Of a stretch of 64,000 nucleotides of DNA, positions 1-10,877 are shown piece by piece. How positions within the stretch are numbered: the first letter of the stretch is position 1; the number at the start of each line of letters is the position of its first letter. The notes under the pieces are model-generated. The model was not told the origin of the DNA. It saw nothing but the letters and a program-made list of their open reading frames with translations, and made no database searches. Both the position numbers and the translations under genes were made by a program. Origin of the DNA: Dichetophora obliterata (Eukaryota > Arthropoda > Insecta > Diptera > Sciomyzidae); the NCBI GenBank assembly GCA_963920525.1, contig OY986436.1:88728470-88792469 (forward strand), written 5' to 3'.

Positions 1-579
1 ATAGCTCAATAAACGATTTTAAAGTATCAAACAACTAGAATTTGTATTTAACCCTGGAGCGTGAGCATTGTGCTTATTGAGGAATTACTGTAATTTTTAA
101 ACCGCATACCTACAGCTCCAACCGTGCACTGACCTCAGCAAAAGCTTGCCAAGATGACTCAATATAATGCGTGCAAAAATATTAATAAAAAAGATGAATT
201 TTATTCATTTAAAAATTGCGTGAGCAAAATGCCTTCTCGAGGGTTAAAATCAAGAATGATTTAAACCAGTCATGAGAAAAATAAAAATAAATGGCCAAAA
301 TCTCTTCAGTGGCTGTTGGCAATGCATTGAGTAATGTATTCAGCCTAAAAAAGTGATTTTTTGATCATGTGGCTTATTACGTTATTGCAATAAGCCCTTA
401 AATTATATAGAGAACGGTTTAAAGGTACAAAAACATGTTGTTTTCATACCAGCAAATCAGACGTTTTAAGAACCGTTCAGCTGGAACAGTGACATTAATG
501 GCTTGTTGGGTTGTAATACAATAGAGAATACAGATGCATGTAGCTAGAGACCCAGTATGTGGCTACAAAAAATTTACTA
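1..579. other. AT-rich DNA without a recognisable gene
   Basis: No coding region or RNA gene can be supported here. Positions about 515-563 (starting aatacaatagagaatacaga) recur nearly unchanged at 11991-12036, and a shorter piece (acagagccagtata) recurs near 30994. This suggests the end of a dispersed repeat whose limits cannot be set. Confidence 0.5.
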
Positions 580-1117
580 CTACTAGCCAAGGTTGCCAGT
601 TAAAATTAAAAACAATTCCGACAAAAAGTTACTTTTTTCACAGTAACATATATTAAATACAACAAAAATTACCATGGCAAAGATAAGCAAAAAGTTTCTA
701 CCGCAATAAAAATATAAAAAAAAAATCCCACGATCATTAAAAATTACCACAAAAATACCACGCGTTTTAAAAATACCACCACAAATTACATATACATTTA
801 AAACTGCCACAAAAATCTCATTCGCATTAAAAAATACCGCAATAAGTCCCATATGCACAAGCAATTTAAAAAACTTTTAGAAATACCGCAAAGAAATTTT
901 GGTTGCTAAAAAAGAAAAAAAATATTTTAAGAAGAATATTACCAAATATTGCCACGGAAATTAAAAAAAATACCCCGATGAATTCCCCCGCCAATCAAAA
1001 AATACCACGCTGAATTAAAAAGTTTAAGAGTAATTCCCAAAAACAAAAATTCCTAAGGGCAATTAAAAATTACCACGAATGGGATTTTTCCAACATTACT
1101 GGCAACGTTGCTACTAG
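580..1117. repeat. Inverted-repeat element filled with a 30-bp minisatellite
   Basis: The ends are imperfect inverted repeats: ctactagccaaggttgccag at 580 and its near complement ending at 1117. The interior, clearest at 728-850, is a degenerate tandem repeat of about 30 bp built on attaaaaattaccacaaaaa, with diverged copies continuing to about 1080. An open frame on the minus strand (583-864) is low-complexity translation of these repeats and is not a gene. The whole may be a non-autonomous transposon with an expanded internal repeat. Confidence 0.55.
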
Positions 1118-1156
1118 CTGCTGATATTACTGTTTTAGTTCTGCATGCTCTGCAAA

Positions 1157-1320
1157 GGGCCGTTTTTCACTCGGAAATTCTATGAGCAATAATTGCTTAC
1201 GCCGCAAGCAGTTTGTTGACTACTCGGGTTTAAAGGGACTTTCGTAAACCCCCTCATGCGGGCGAATAATCGACAAACTGCTTGCAACAAAGGCAATTAT
1301 TGCCGAGTGAAAAGCGGGAC
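1157..1320. mobile_element. Small inverted-repeat (foldback) element
   Basis: The left arm (1157-1221) and right arm (1271-1320) are complementary over cttttcactcgg, gcaataattgc and gcaagcagtttgt, with a short insertion in the left arm. A direct echo of the right end (gagtgaaaagcaggaca) lies at about 1410, so a second partial copy is adjacent. No transposase or target duplication was recognised. Confidence 0.5.
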
Positions 1321-1440
1321 AAAGAGATCTTGCTACCAGAACAAGAGAATTATTGATCTCGGAGCAATAATTGATTTCGCCGCAAGCTCGAGAATTTTCG
1401 TGTGTGACGAGTGAAAAGCAGGACATAGTAAGCAAAGTTC

Positions 1441-2181
1441 TGTTTATTTTCTGTGGACGATTTGATGTAAACTATTTAAAAAATATAACGCTTGTGATAT
1501 GCAGAATGTAGCTATTAAATTACTGCTGTAAATATAAATATATTTGTCATGTTTTTGTATTTATTATAGTATATTTTCTTAATTTCTTAAAATAATATAC
1601 TACCTTGATGGTTAGAAATCTTGGAATAAATTTTAATACAAGCATTAAAAAGTATTAAATTTTGTAAAATTTGTAAAAAGTATTAGTAAAAATTGATTAC
1701 GAAATTCCTAAATATATATTTTTACATTTTAAAACAGTTAAAATATTAAAACGACAGGTATAAAGTAACTTAAGCTCAAATTTTGGCACTCGATTTGTTT
1801 TGAGTTCTAGATGGTTTAAGGGAAAAATATTTTGCCACACCCTCTTTTTTTGGACGGTTTTGGTTTTATTGGACTAAAATTTTGTAATTTAGTTTATATA
1901 GATACGTTCGGCAACTATACTCAAAATGGTGAAATCATAAATTTTTTTTTCCGATTAGCATGAAAATTCATATATGGCAGTAAGGCGGTGGCAGGACAAC
2001 GTCTGCCGGAGAACATCTTTCTACAATAAGTTCTTCTGTACATGGCTTTCTCACTGAACTCCTCCTAAGCAGTTAGACCGATTTTGAAGAAATTTGGTGT
2101 TTGTATTTTGTTAATTCAAGATAATTTTATTTATTAAAACCATTTTTGTTAAAAAATTTGTTCAAGTTCTGACTAAAAATA
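1441..2181. other. AT-rich spacer, nothing recognised
   Basis: No open frame with credible composition, no RNA gene and no clear inverted repeat was seen. The stretch around 1980-2080 is less AT-rich but translates to nothing familiar. Confidence 0.4.
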
Positions 2182-2882
2182 ATTTCATTAGCCGAATCAT
2201 CAGAATATCGTTTTTTTATTGATCTAATGAAGTATCTAAAAATTATGGTTGTGTAATTATCCAAAGTAGCAAGCAAAATATTGCTACAAGGAAAATGTCC
2301 AGCTAGAAACAAACTAAATTCGGCAACTACAAGATGGAAGAAAAAAAAAAAACGCATACATATGAATAAACAGTAAAATTTGAATCAAATATAACTTTTA
2401 TTCTCATTAATTAAATCTACAATATTTCTTTGTTTTATTTTAATTTTATAAAACTTTTTTTTTTATTATCCAATAATTATTTCATTCAGCCGAATCAGAA
2501 TTCTGTCTTTCTATTCAGCTAATGAAATATCTTAAAATCCTTCTCTGCAGCAGCAACCAAAATATAGCTACAACAAAATCACAACAAAAATGTCCAGCCG
2601 GAATCAAAATAAATTCGGCAACCATGCAAATGCAAATAAGAAGCTGTAAAATTTTATTTTCATTCATAAAATTTGCAATATTTCTTCAGATATTAAAAAA
2701 TACCGATCTTTTTGCTCCCTTGCACACGCAGCCAAAATGATCAAAATATAGAAAACAAAATGTAAACAAACTCGCACTTTTGAAGGGGTATAAGAGGGGT
2801 CCCATCAAAATATCCTGTTCTGTCGATGGACGGCTAATATTAGCGAGCAAAAAATAACGAGCGACGAGTGAAATCTCTTATA
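2182..2882. repeat. Complex repeat family A, copy 1
   Basis: Two diverged units of about 290 bp lie in tandem (2182-2470 and 2475-2690). Each carries attatttcattnagccgaatca, a block around aaatgtccagc and aattcggcaac. They are followed by a unique 3' module (2733-2882, from gccaaaatgatcaaaata to cgagtgaaatctcttata). The same order of parts is found at 27308-28229 plus 30276-30438. Short open frames inside are chance. No transposase or terminal inverted repeats were recognised. It could be a Helitron-like non-autonomous element, but hallmark ends were not established. Confidence 0.6.
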
Positions 2883-3024
2883 TACACTTGTTGATGACAT
2901 TAAGTTGGTGCTTATCTTCAAAAGAAGTAAAGCAGTAATTTGTGAAAACACAAGGTTAGTTGTGGTTGACCTACCACAAAAACTATCTCTATAGATATAA
3001 ATAAAACTTACCACAGACCAATCC

Positions 3025-3403
3025 ATCCCAGTAGCGGATGGAATACATTCCGAATATATGAAGCATCAATTACTTTGTAATGACCACTACTTCCGACCAT
3101 ATTACCTTACTATGCATAAAAGGCCTTACATTTAACATTGAATGAGACAGGAGGTAAGTGATCGCCTCCCTTCAGCATTACCTGAAGTTATGGAGTAACA
3201 TACTACTTGTATTAAGTTATTCGGATATTTGCAAAATCACTGCATTACTTTCCTTGTATGCTACATTACAGGTAATGAGGTATGAGTTAATAACTTCTGC
3301 TATATGCAGACGCATTACTTTTTGAAAAAAGTAATGCTTCCTTACCTGGTAATTTATTCTGTATTAGTTCTATGGTAGCCACTGGCAAATCCGCTGCTGG
3401 GAT
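3025..3403. mobile_element. MITE-like element with 15-bp terminal inverted repeats
   Basis: The ends are atcccagtagcggat (3025-3039) and atccgctgctgggat (3389-3403), complementary at 14 of 15 positions. The 379-bp interior is rich in short attacc/gtaatg motifs in both orientations and has no coding capacity. No target duplication is clear, so superfamily is not assigned. Confidence 0.5.
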
Positions 3404-3879
3404 GTTTGTTTGGACAAATTGAGTTTTTTATGGTAAAGTACATTTTATCTTTAACGATTTTTTTGAAAAGCTTTGAAAAATTAGTCAGTTTAGAGATGGG
3501 TCTATACAGTGCCGGCTTTAGGGGGGGAGGGCGACCGCCCGGGTCTCCAGCGACTGGAGGGGGCCGGGGTCTACACGGCGCTGTGCGCGCACCTTAACTT
3601 AACCACATAATTTAAGTAACTATCTCTATAGATATAAATAAAAACTTAATAAGTTTTTACCATTTATCTACCACATCTAAAATTTTATTGCTTGTCTTGT
3701 CATATCCCTCACTGAAATATGTAAGGCGAAAGAGAGACTCCCTAGGCGACAGGCTAGAAATTTCAACTTGTACTAGGCTCACAGTATAGTTTCCTGTCTT
3801 TGCTCTACTTTACTCGTAAGTTCGTAAGCAAAAAAAAATGTTCAAGAAAAGTAATCGATTTAGTCTAGTCTAATGCAGG

Positions 3880-4035
3880 CCACTATCAAATCTGTTGTAC
3901 AATCTGCGTTCGTTGTACTGCAGATCGTACAGTTAGTGGACTTGTCGTATAAGTACGAAGTAGTTTGACAAACGATTTGACGAAGATCAAAACGATTTAA
4001 TCTTTTGTCTCATCGTACAATAAATTTGATAGTGG
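3880..4035. mobile_element. 156-bp MITE inside the hAT element
   Basis: The ends ccactatcaaat (3880-3891) and atttgatagtgg (4024-4035) are perfectly complementary. The complementarity continues imperfectly inward through ttgtac. There is no coding capacity and no convincing target duplication. Confidence 0.5.
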
Positions 4036-4439
4036 TAGTGCTTGTCGGATTTCGTCATTGTTACTTGTTCGTCGAAGTAATAACATCGCTCTCAAGAAAA
4101 ATGACTTTAAATGAAAAATTTATAAATTTTTTGTTTTTATAAATTGTTTTTTATTGGCCCGTCTTCAGGAAGAATGTGAAAAAATTAACACGAAAACATT
4201 AACACTTTTTTAAAAATAAGCACTTAAAACTAAAAACAAACTAAAAACAATTAAAGTGTTCTTACGAATTATAATATTGTCTGTCCACTTGTTGTGAATG
4301 TCAAGTTATTACTAAATGTTGGTTTTGTTTATGTTTTGTTATTATGTGTCTGTAAATATGAGCGAATTTTTCTGTGTCTGTTTTGTAATTAATTCGGTTT
4401 GTAGCGGGCAAGGTTCATTTATAAGGTTGTGGCAATTGA

Positions 4440-6324
4440 GAGTAATGTGCTCTTTTTCCGCCTTTGCTTGAACTGTCACTGTGCTTTTATTTGTTCTTTG
4501 CATTCATTTTCTTGATTTCTTTACATCCATTCTGACAGTTCGACCGAGGTCGCACTCAAGTGCCACAACGTTATAATTGAGGTTTGGTACCGGATGTGTT
4601 TATTATTTGCAGCATTTCGATTGTGTACCGTTTTTTATAATTTGTTTCTTGTTGATATATTCATGCATTTTCTATGTTCGGCGAGTGTAAATTGGTAACA
4701 CCTCTGTGTTATTGTCAATTGTGTCTTTTCTTGTTTTGCAGTCCGATTTATGAGCGGCTAACCTTGTCCGTAGTTTTGATTTTATTGTTGCAACATATAT
4801 TTTCTTACATATGTTGATCCTTCTCCATTGCAGGGTATTTTATAAATCACATTTGATTTTGCTAATTTGTCTAATTTGGTTTTAGTGTTGGAAAATAATT
4901 GTTTTAATGTGTTGTTGTTTTTTAGTGCAATATTAAATTTTTCTTTGTAGTATATGTCTGAGTGAATAACTCTATTAGAGAAACCGAGAACGTGTGTCAT
5001 GTTTTGTATATTTTTGCAGTTTTTTAGCATTTCCCTCGTCGAGTTTATTTATTACGTTTTTTATTATATTTTTCGCTATTTTGTAAGGAAAGCTGTTATT
5101 TCGTAATATTTTATGCATCTTTTTAATGTTGTCCTCATGATATTGTGTGTCACTTATTTTTAACACTCTTTTGACAAAGTTCTGCGCTGTGTTCATTATT
5201 ATATGTTTTGGGTGGTTCGAGTGGAAGTTAATGATTCGTCCTATTATATTTATTATATTTTGCGTCTTTGTTATCATGATATATAAATATGGTAATTTGT
5301 CTTCTTTTTATAATTCTTGTGTGAATTATATTTGACTATGGGACTGGTTTAATGCTGTAGCGTGTCATCAACTGCATTTTTCCTGATGATACAAAATAAA
5401 TTGTCTACATATTTTGTTACCAATCTTGGTTTAACCTCCAAATTTGTAAGCGATGTGCCTAATAGGACCTCCATAATTATGTCTGCTATTACTGGTGAAG
5501 CTGGTGATCCCATTGGCATTCCTTTTAATTGTTCGTAAACTTTGTCGTGCTTAAAATATCTATTTTCCTTAATGCAAAAAGTCAATATGTCGAAAAATAA
5601 TTCCTTTGGTATGTCAGTGTAATTTGTTATTTTGTCTCACTTTTGCTTTATTATGTCTATAGCTGTATATACTGGAATGCTGAAGAACAATTATACCACG
5701 TCGAAAGAAATAAGTGTTTCGTCATTGAAAATGTTTGAGTTGTTAATCTTTGTTTTAAACTCGACAGCGTCCTTCACATTATATTCTGAGTCTTTTGTTA
5801 AATTTTTAGGAATGCTTATGATAAATTTGCATAGTCCTTATGATGGCGTATTGAAGAGCATATTGGTCTAAGAGGTGTTCCTACCTTGTGGATTTTGGGT
5901 AGACCGTAAATTCTTGGGGTAGTAGCCGTACTCGTCTGTAATTTATATTTTTCCTTTATTGTTATTATATTTAATTTGAACAGTTTTTCTACTATTGCGT
6001 TGTTCCGTGTTTGTAATCTGGTAGGGGGGTCAGTTTTTAATTGTTTGTATGTGCACATGTCATATAAAATCTCGTTCATTTTTTTGTCATACTCAAACTT
6101 ATCTATTGCTACAGTGGTATTGCCTTTATTAATATTAATACGTTTTTATTTTTGTTGATACATTTTCTTGTTTGTCCTACTGTGTTGAGTATGTCTTTCT
6201 CTCTCGATGTTAGTGATCTTTTGTTTAAGTAATTGTCCATTATTGTTATTAATTTCGTTCTCGCAATTTCTTGCTTTTCTTTATCCGTGTTTGTGTGGAT
6301 GATGTCTTTCCATCTGCAATACAT
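4440..6324 (-). pseudogene. Penelope-type reverse transcriptase plus GIY-YIG nuclease, broken
   Basis: The order on the minus strand is: an N-terminal RT region (6324-6109); the fingers motif GLPKIHKVGTPLRPICSS (within 6079-5816); the motif GMPMGSPASPVIADIIME and the catalytic-site region KYVDNLF, where YVDD would be expected (5585-5349); a thumb and connector region (5277-4975); then VIYKIPCNGEGSTYVRK (5030-4782), which resembles the start of a GIY-YIG domain with YVR in place of YIG. Weak continuation runs to about 4440. The pieces lie in different frames separated by stops, and the second catalytic aspartate is replaced by asparagine. The protein would copy RNA and nick target DNA, but this copy cannot be active. 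Confidence 0.75.
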
Positions 6325-6369
6325 TTAAATAATGGGAAATGTTGTTTTTTTTTGTCGCTAGCGCGAAAT

Positions 6370-7285
6370 TTGGTCCTACCCTTCAAACCAAGTTCGGAGC
6401 GCTCATAATTCGGACTCTGAAAAGAGCCTTATTAAAGAGGATTTTATGAGTTCCCTCTTATTTATGAGTTTTTAAAGTGTATTTTTTGTATTTTCATAAC
6501 GTACACTCCTAAAAAGTACTTATTTCGGATTGTTTTAGGAGTACTTCAGTTAAGGGCTCAGAAAAAACTCAAATTTAAGAGTGTTTTGTGAAAAGCCTCC
6601 TGAATATGAGTTTTTAATGTGTATTTACTGTGTTTAATAAAAACTGCGCGTTTTTAAAGCACAAATTTAAAGAAAAAAGCATGTTTTGAAATATTGTTCA
6701 TTGACATAAAATATTTCATTCCGTTCAGTAATCGTATTTGAATATTATATTCAGACATGTTTGAATACATTTTTTATTTTATTTATTTTATTTTATTTAT
6801 TTAAAAAACATTGTTGGCATTTAAGAATCGAGTCTTTCTACAAATAATACTAGTCTACAGATTTCGTATCCAGAAAACTCATTAATATTCCTATAAGTAT
6901 TTTCATTGCTGGCTTAAAATCTGTACTCAATTTCCACCTATATTATAAGATTTTCAAGATCTTCTGTTTTATATTGATTTTTTCTAAAATACCAAATATT
7001 ATTTTTTTTATGGTGAGAAAAAAGGGCAAAAATAGGAATCATAAAAGTCTTTTAGGATTCATATTGATGCCTCATAAGAGCGACCAGTTTCAAAGGAAAA
7101 CTAGCATTTTTCGGAAACTTTTAAGAGTCTATTATGAGTATTAAAAGGCCAATATAAGATTCATAAAAGACTCTTATAGGAGTCCGAATAAATTACTTTT
7201 TAGAGTCAAAAAAGTATAATTTTGTGCTCATATTTGAGCTCTTAAAGAGGGACCACTTTTAAAGGAAAAACTGCTCTTTTATAAA
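6370..7285. repeat. Insertion inside the Penelope-like element
   Basis: This 0.9-kb block separates the two coding parts of the Penelope-like element. It has repeated short motifs of the type ttcggactc, gactcttataggagtccgaa, gagggaccacttttaaagga and gagcgaccagtttcaaagga in both orientations, consistent with a foldback or MITE-type insert. The limits are approximate and no coding sequence was found. Confidence 0.4.
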
Positions 7286-8166
7286 ACTTATATTATACAG
7301 CGTTTGGATATTTGTTGGTATTTCTATGCTCGTCTTGTTCAGAAACCATTCTTTGTTATGCTTCATGAAGTTCTTCTTATCCTGATTTTTCTTGAGTTTC
7401 CTAAATTTGTTGATTTGTATTTACGTTGTTTTTCTTATTAGATTTTCGTAAATTGTTTTTTCGCTGGTCAAAAACAATGCGTAATCATCGTTCTGTGAAT
7501 TTTGTTTTAATTTTGTTTTTGTGTATTCTAATTCTGTTTCGTTTACTTTTAACTTCTCTATTACTTTTACTTTTGTTTTATAAGCAGGTTGAGAATGTTT
7601 CTATCAAATTCTATTATAATATTATAATTCTATTGTAATATGAATTTTTCTATTTGTTGTGTATTTGCTAAGTAAATTGTCTAATTTTTGTAGTGATGTA
7701 TTTTGTCTTAATCTGTCGTTTTCATCGAAAATTTGTTTTATGTGTTTGATGGAATTAGTGATACAGTTTGGGATTATACCAGTTGCTCTGCACTTAATTA
7801 AAAAAAATTAGTGATGTTTTTAGTTTTGCTTCTAACTTATTGGCTTTGTTGTGTTTCTTGATGTTGTTGTTCTTCGTTTTGTTATAATTTTCACGTAGAT
7901 TTTTTTTGTATAGCGTCATCTTGATACTAATTGCAGCGTGCGAAGGACCGTGTCCATCGCGTTTGTCTTTACTTTTCAAAGGTTGCACAAAAATAATTGT
8001 TGATATGGTATACAGTTGAAAATAACTTATTTTAATTATAATTAAATATAAAAGGGCGCCAAATGCATGACTCACCAGGGCCGCCTAGATGGGTAAGGCC
8101 GGTCCTGGGTCTATAGTTTAGAACATCATGCTTGTTGCCAGCCTTGAATATGGGTGTGACTTATTG

Positions 8167-9942
8167 CATACATGGGCACACTGCAGTAAATATTTAGTGC
8201 ATTACTAGAAGCAGTAATCAGTAAACTTTTACTGATAATGAAATTCAATTTGCATTACCAGTAAAATTTTACTGATTACTGGAAAAAATTGCAGTAAAAA
8301 TAAATTTTTACTGATTACTGGGAAAAAATTGCAGTACAAATAAATTTTTACTGATAATGAAATTCAATTTGCATTACCAGTAAATTTTTACTGATTACTG
8401 GAAAAAATTGCAGTAAAAATACATTTTTACTGATTACTAAAAAAAATTACTACTTTCAGTAACTAGTAAAAATTTTACTTATCATGCAAATGATATTTCA
8501 TTATAAGTAAAAATTTACTTTTACTGCAATTTTTTCCAGTAATCAGTAAAAATAAGTAATAAAATAAGTAAAAATAAATTTTAACCAATTTAAATTTAAA
8601 ATTTTAAGTCAAATTTAACCTAGCTTAGTTCACCAAAATTGGACGTTTAACCTCGGTCTAGCTTGATATTCTAGCATGAAGTTAAATAGACTTCAATTAT
8701 CATATAATTTTTTTTTGTTTGACTAAAGTTTGAAATCGTGCTGAAAAACTGGCCATAAATGAAATAAATAATTTAAGAAAATTTATGATCTTTACACATG
8801 CATTATATATGAATATTATTATGTATGTAGATAAGTTTATACATGTATGCACATGTATATACTTATGAAAAAGCTACACGCTGTTAGCTTTTCTTAAAAC
8901 TAGCATTTCAAAATTATCATCGCTGAGTTTTTGCCTTCACAATCCCAGCGAATGAAAATAACCGTTCTACAGGTGCCGATGAGGGTAATGTGGTATTATA
9001 TTTTAGAAAAACATTTTTTATGGCTGGATGGTTTCTTAGACAATTTGTCGTTGTGTCTCGATCGACGAGGTATAAAATTGTTTCTTGGAGATAATTTCCC
9101 GAGTCATTGGAAACACATTGTATGCTAACTTCTATTGAAGGAGATGAACAAATTCATACATTAATGCAAAAATGTAAAGTAAAGTTAAGTGTAAAATCTT
9201 TACCATTATCCCCAAAATCAAGAAATGATTTTTGCGGTGTCTGCGTCAGAACACGAGTTTCGGCATCGGCTATTTTGCCATACTTCATCACATAAGTGCT
9301 GAACATTTTTTTACTTCTTCTTCTGTTTGTGTTGTTGCTGTTTCTAAAAGAGCTTTAAAAAATCGCAATTTTATGTCAGGAACACATATAGCTGCAATAA
9401 CAGCATCCCAAGCTGCAGGCTGTATCAGGAAATATTTTTTTGAAAGCCACAGCAACCACAGATGGTTTAATGTTTTTTCCATGTGTTTTTTATGTGGCTG
9501 CATTGATCAGTGGATAGTGCGTTCAGTTTTTTAGTAATCAGTCAAAAATTGTTTTAAGTGCCGTTTTTTTCAGCAATCAGTAAAAACTTTATTTTGCTTC
9601 ATTTAAGTAATAGTGAAAATTGATTTTTACTGCAATTTTATTCATTTATCAGTAAACATTTATTTTTACTGCAATTTTATTCAGCAATCAGTAAAAATAA
9701 ATTTTTACTGCAAATTTTTTCAGTAATCAGGTAAAATTTACTGGTAATGGAAATTAAATTTCATTATCAGTAAAAATTTATTTGTACTGCAATTTTTTTC
9801 CAGTAATCAGTAAACATTTATTTTTACTGCAATTTTTTTCAGTAATCAGTAAAAATTTAATGGTAATGCAAATTTAATTTCATTACCAGTAAAAATTTAT
9901 TTTTACTGCAATTTTACTGGTACTGCAAAGTGCCCATCTATG
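8167..9942. mobile_element. hAT transposon with long repetitive subterminal arms
   Basis: An exact 8-bp target duplication ACTTATTG flanks the element (8159-8166 and 9943-9950). Terminal inverted repeats are CATACATGGGCACACTGCAG at the left and CATAGATGGGCACTTTGCAG for the complemented right end, matching at 17 of 20 positions. Next to each terminus lie about 380 bp of reiterated ttactgcaattttttccagt and cattaccagtaaaaattta modules (8190-8580 and 9535-9920), facing each other as foldback arms. The interior holds the remnant of a hAT transposase on the minus strand. At 1776 bp it is shorter than an autonomous hAT and is internally deleted. Confidence 0.85.
8880..9503 (-). pseudogene. hAT transposase C-terminal remnant
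   Basis: On the minus strand, 9503-9288 encodes AAICVPDIKLRFFKAL, resembling the segment of hAT transposases that precedes the dimerisation domain. After stops and frame changes, about 8985-8900 encodes [18 protein letters not shown], the classic core of the hATC dimerisation domain. A shift of frame then gives [10 protein letters not shown]. The N-terminal BED finger and the catalytic residues are absent or unrecognisable. This supports the hAT call made from the 8-bp duplication and shows the copy is dead. Confidence 0.75.
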
Positions 9943-9954
9943 ACTTATTGTGAT

Positions 9955-10120
9955 TTGAAATTTGAAGTTCCAATCACTGATTCGTGATTTAAAACTTCAA
10001 GTTCCAATCCAAAAAATGAAAAATTCATTACAAAAATGATTGCATTCATTTTTTCAAATCTTTGATGGGAAGTTATTGACTGCATTCAAGTGATTTCATT
10101 CGGGTTCGGTGCAGTTTGTC
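9955..10120. repeat. Degenerate palindromic repeat
   Basis: Alternating segments such as gatttgaaatttgaagttcc, aatgattgcattcatttttt and tcaaatctttgat fold on themselves. The same motif set occurs at 12880-13060 inside another inverted-repeat element, so these are two copies of one family. Confidence 0.45.
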
Positions 10121-10329
10121 TGTATGTATGAAATTCTGTATACAAAATTCTTCATTACAAAATTCTGCATTGACAAAAAACTGTGTTAAAAAATTCTAAG
10201 ACTAGAATTAAATTAAAATTCTGTATTAACATGACACACATTGTCTGCTTGTCTGTCAAACATTGGAATTTTCGCTATTTTTTACTCTCTCTCTCTCATT
10301 ATTTTGTCCAATGTATGCTACACACATGG

Positions 10330-10877
10330 TGTAAGAAATAGAAGTGTTAGTGAGTTTGACCCTTCTCTCTCAAAATGATAAAATTACGTTTCCCCGCTCT
10401 TGTCAAAAACAGCTGATGGTGAGTTGCAATGAAAACAAATTTTGTTAAATTTTTGTCTTTCTGCAATTTTATAAGATTTTTAGTGAGATTAAAGTGAGAA
10501 TAAGTTCTTCGATATGTTCTTGAAGCAGACTATGTGAATGTAAGACAATTTACATGCTGGCTAAAGCTTTATGTCGGCGGCACCTTTCAGCGCACGTTTC
10601 TGATAAAATGGCCAAAACATTCAATGACGAACTTGGCAAATCGGCGAAGACAACTGCAATAACTTTTTGTCAACACAACACGGCACAATTAATTGCATTA
10701 AATATTTATTTATACTTAATTCACAATAAACTATGAAAACTATAGCACATCATCTAGCAACTCAAACAAATAACACAATTTGACAACTATCAACAGTTCC
10801 GCTCTTTCGCTCTCAATTTTTTGAAAGAAGCGAAGAAATTCGTGGTGTCAAAAACTCACTAACACCTCTATTTCTTT
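10330..10877 (+). mobile_element. MITE family C, copy 1
   Basis: The left end tgtaagaaatagaagtgtta and the right end (complement aagaaatagaggtgttagtg) are inverted repeats of about 25 bp including gtgagttt. A second copy in the opposite orientation lies at 24671-25256 and shares the interior (for example aaaacagctgatggtga and gcggcacctt), so the boundaries are supported by comparison. A 60-codon open frame at 10554 is shared in part by both copies, but both are short and it matches nothing I know. Confidence 0.65.

Larger units (their letters stand above)
4250..7995 (-). mobile_element. Penelope-like retroelement, decayed
   Basis: Read on the minus strand from about 7995 to 4250. The 5' part (7995-7290) encodes a basic, lysine/asparagine-rich N-terminal region. 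An inserted block (about 6370-7285) interrupts it. Reverse transcriptase and a GIY-YIG endonuclease-like domain follow (6324-4440). Penelope-like elements pair exactly this kind of reverse transcriptase with a GIY-YIG nuclease. The element lies wholly inside hAT termini, so it probably landed in that transposon. Its own terminal repeats were not identified. Confidence 0.7.
3507..8107. mobile_element. hAT-type DNA transposon, gutted and carrying other elements
   Basis: An exact 8-bp direct repeat GGTCTATA (3499-3506 and 8108-8115) flanks the element, as expected for hAT target duplications. The termini are inverted repeats, CAGTGCCGGCTTTA at the left and CAGGACCGGCCTTA (complement of the right end), matching at 11 of 14 positions. 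Both subterminal regions are unusually GC-rich against the AT-rich surroundings, which is common for this type of hAT end. No hAT transposase survives. Most of the 4.6 kb is a decayed Penelope-like retroelement and smaller insertions. The superfamily call rests on duplication length and the CAG termini. Confidence 0.7.

Noticed and set aside
583..864. 93-codon open frame on the minus strand
   Set aside because: It is translation of the 30-bp minisatellite, biased to F, I and V, with no motif.
3406..3597. 63-codon glycine/proline/arginine-rich frame
   Set aside because: It is the GC-rich hAT terminus read through. It spans the target duplication and has no homologue I recognise.
8167..9942. 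CRISPR-like array of regularly spaced repeats
   Set aside because: The repeats are subterminal modules of a hAT element, facing each other and not separated by unique spacers. The DNA is eukaryotic.
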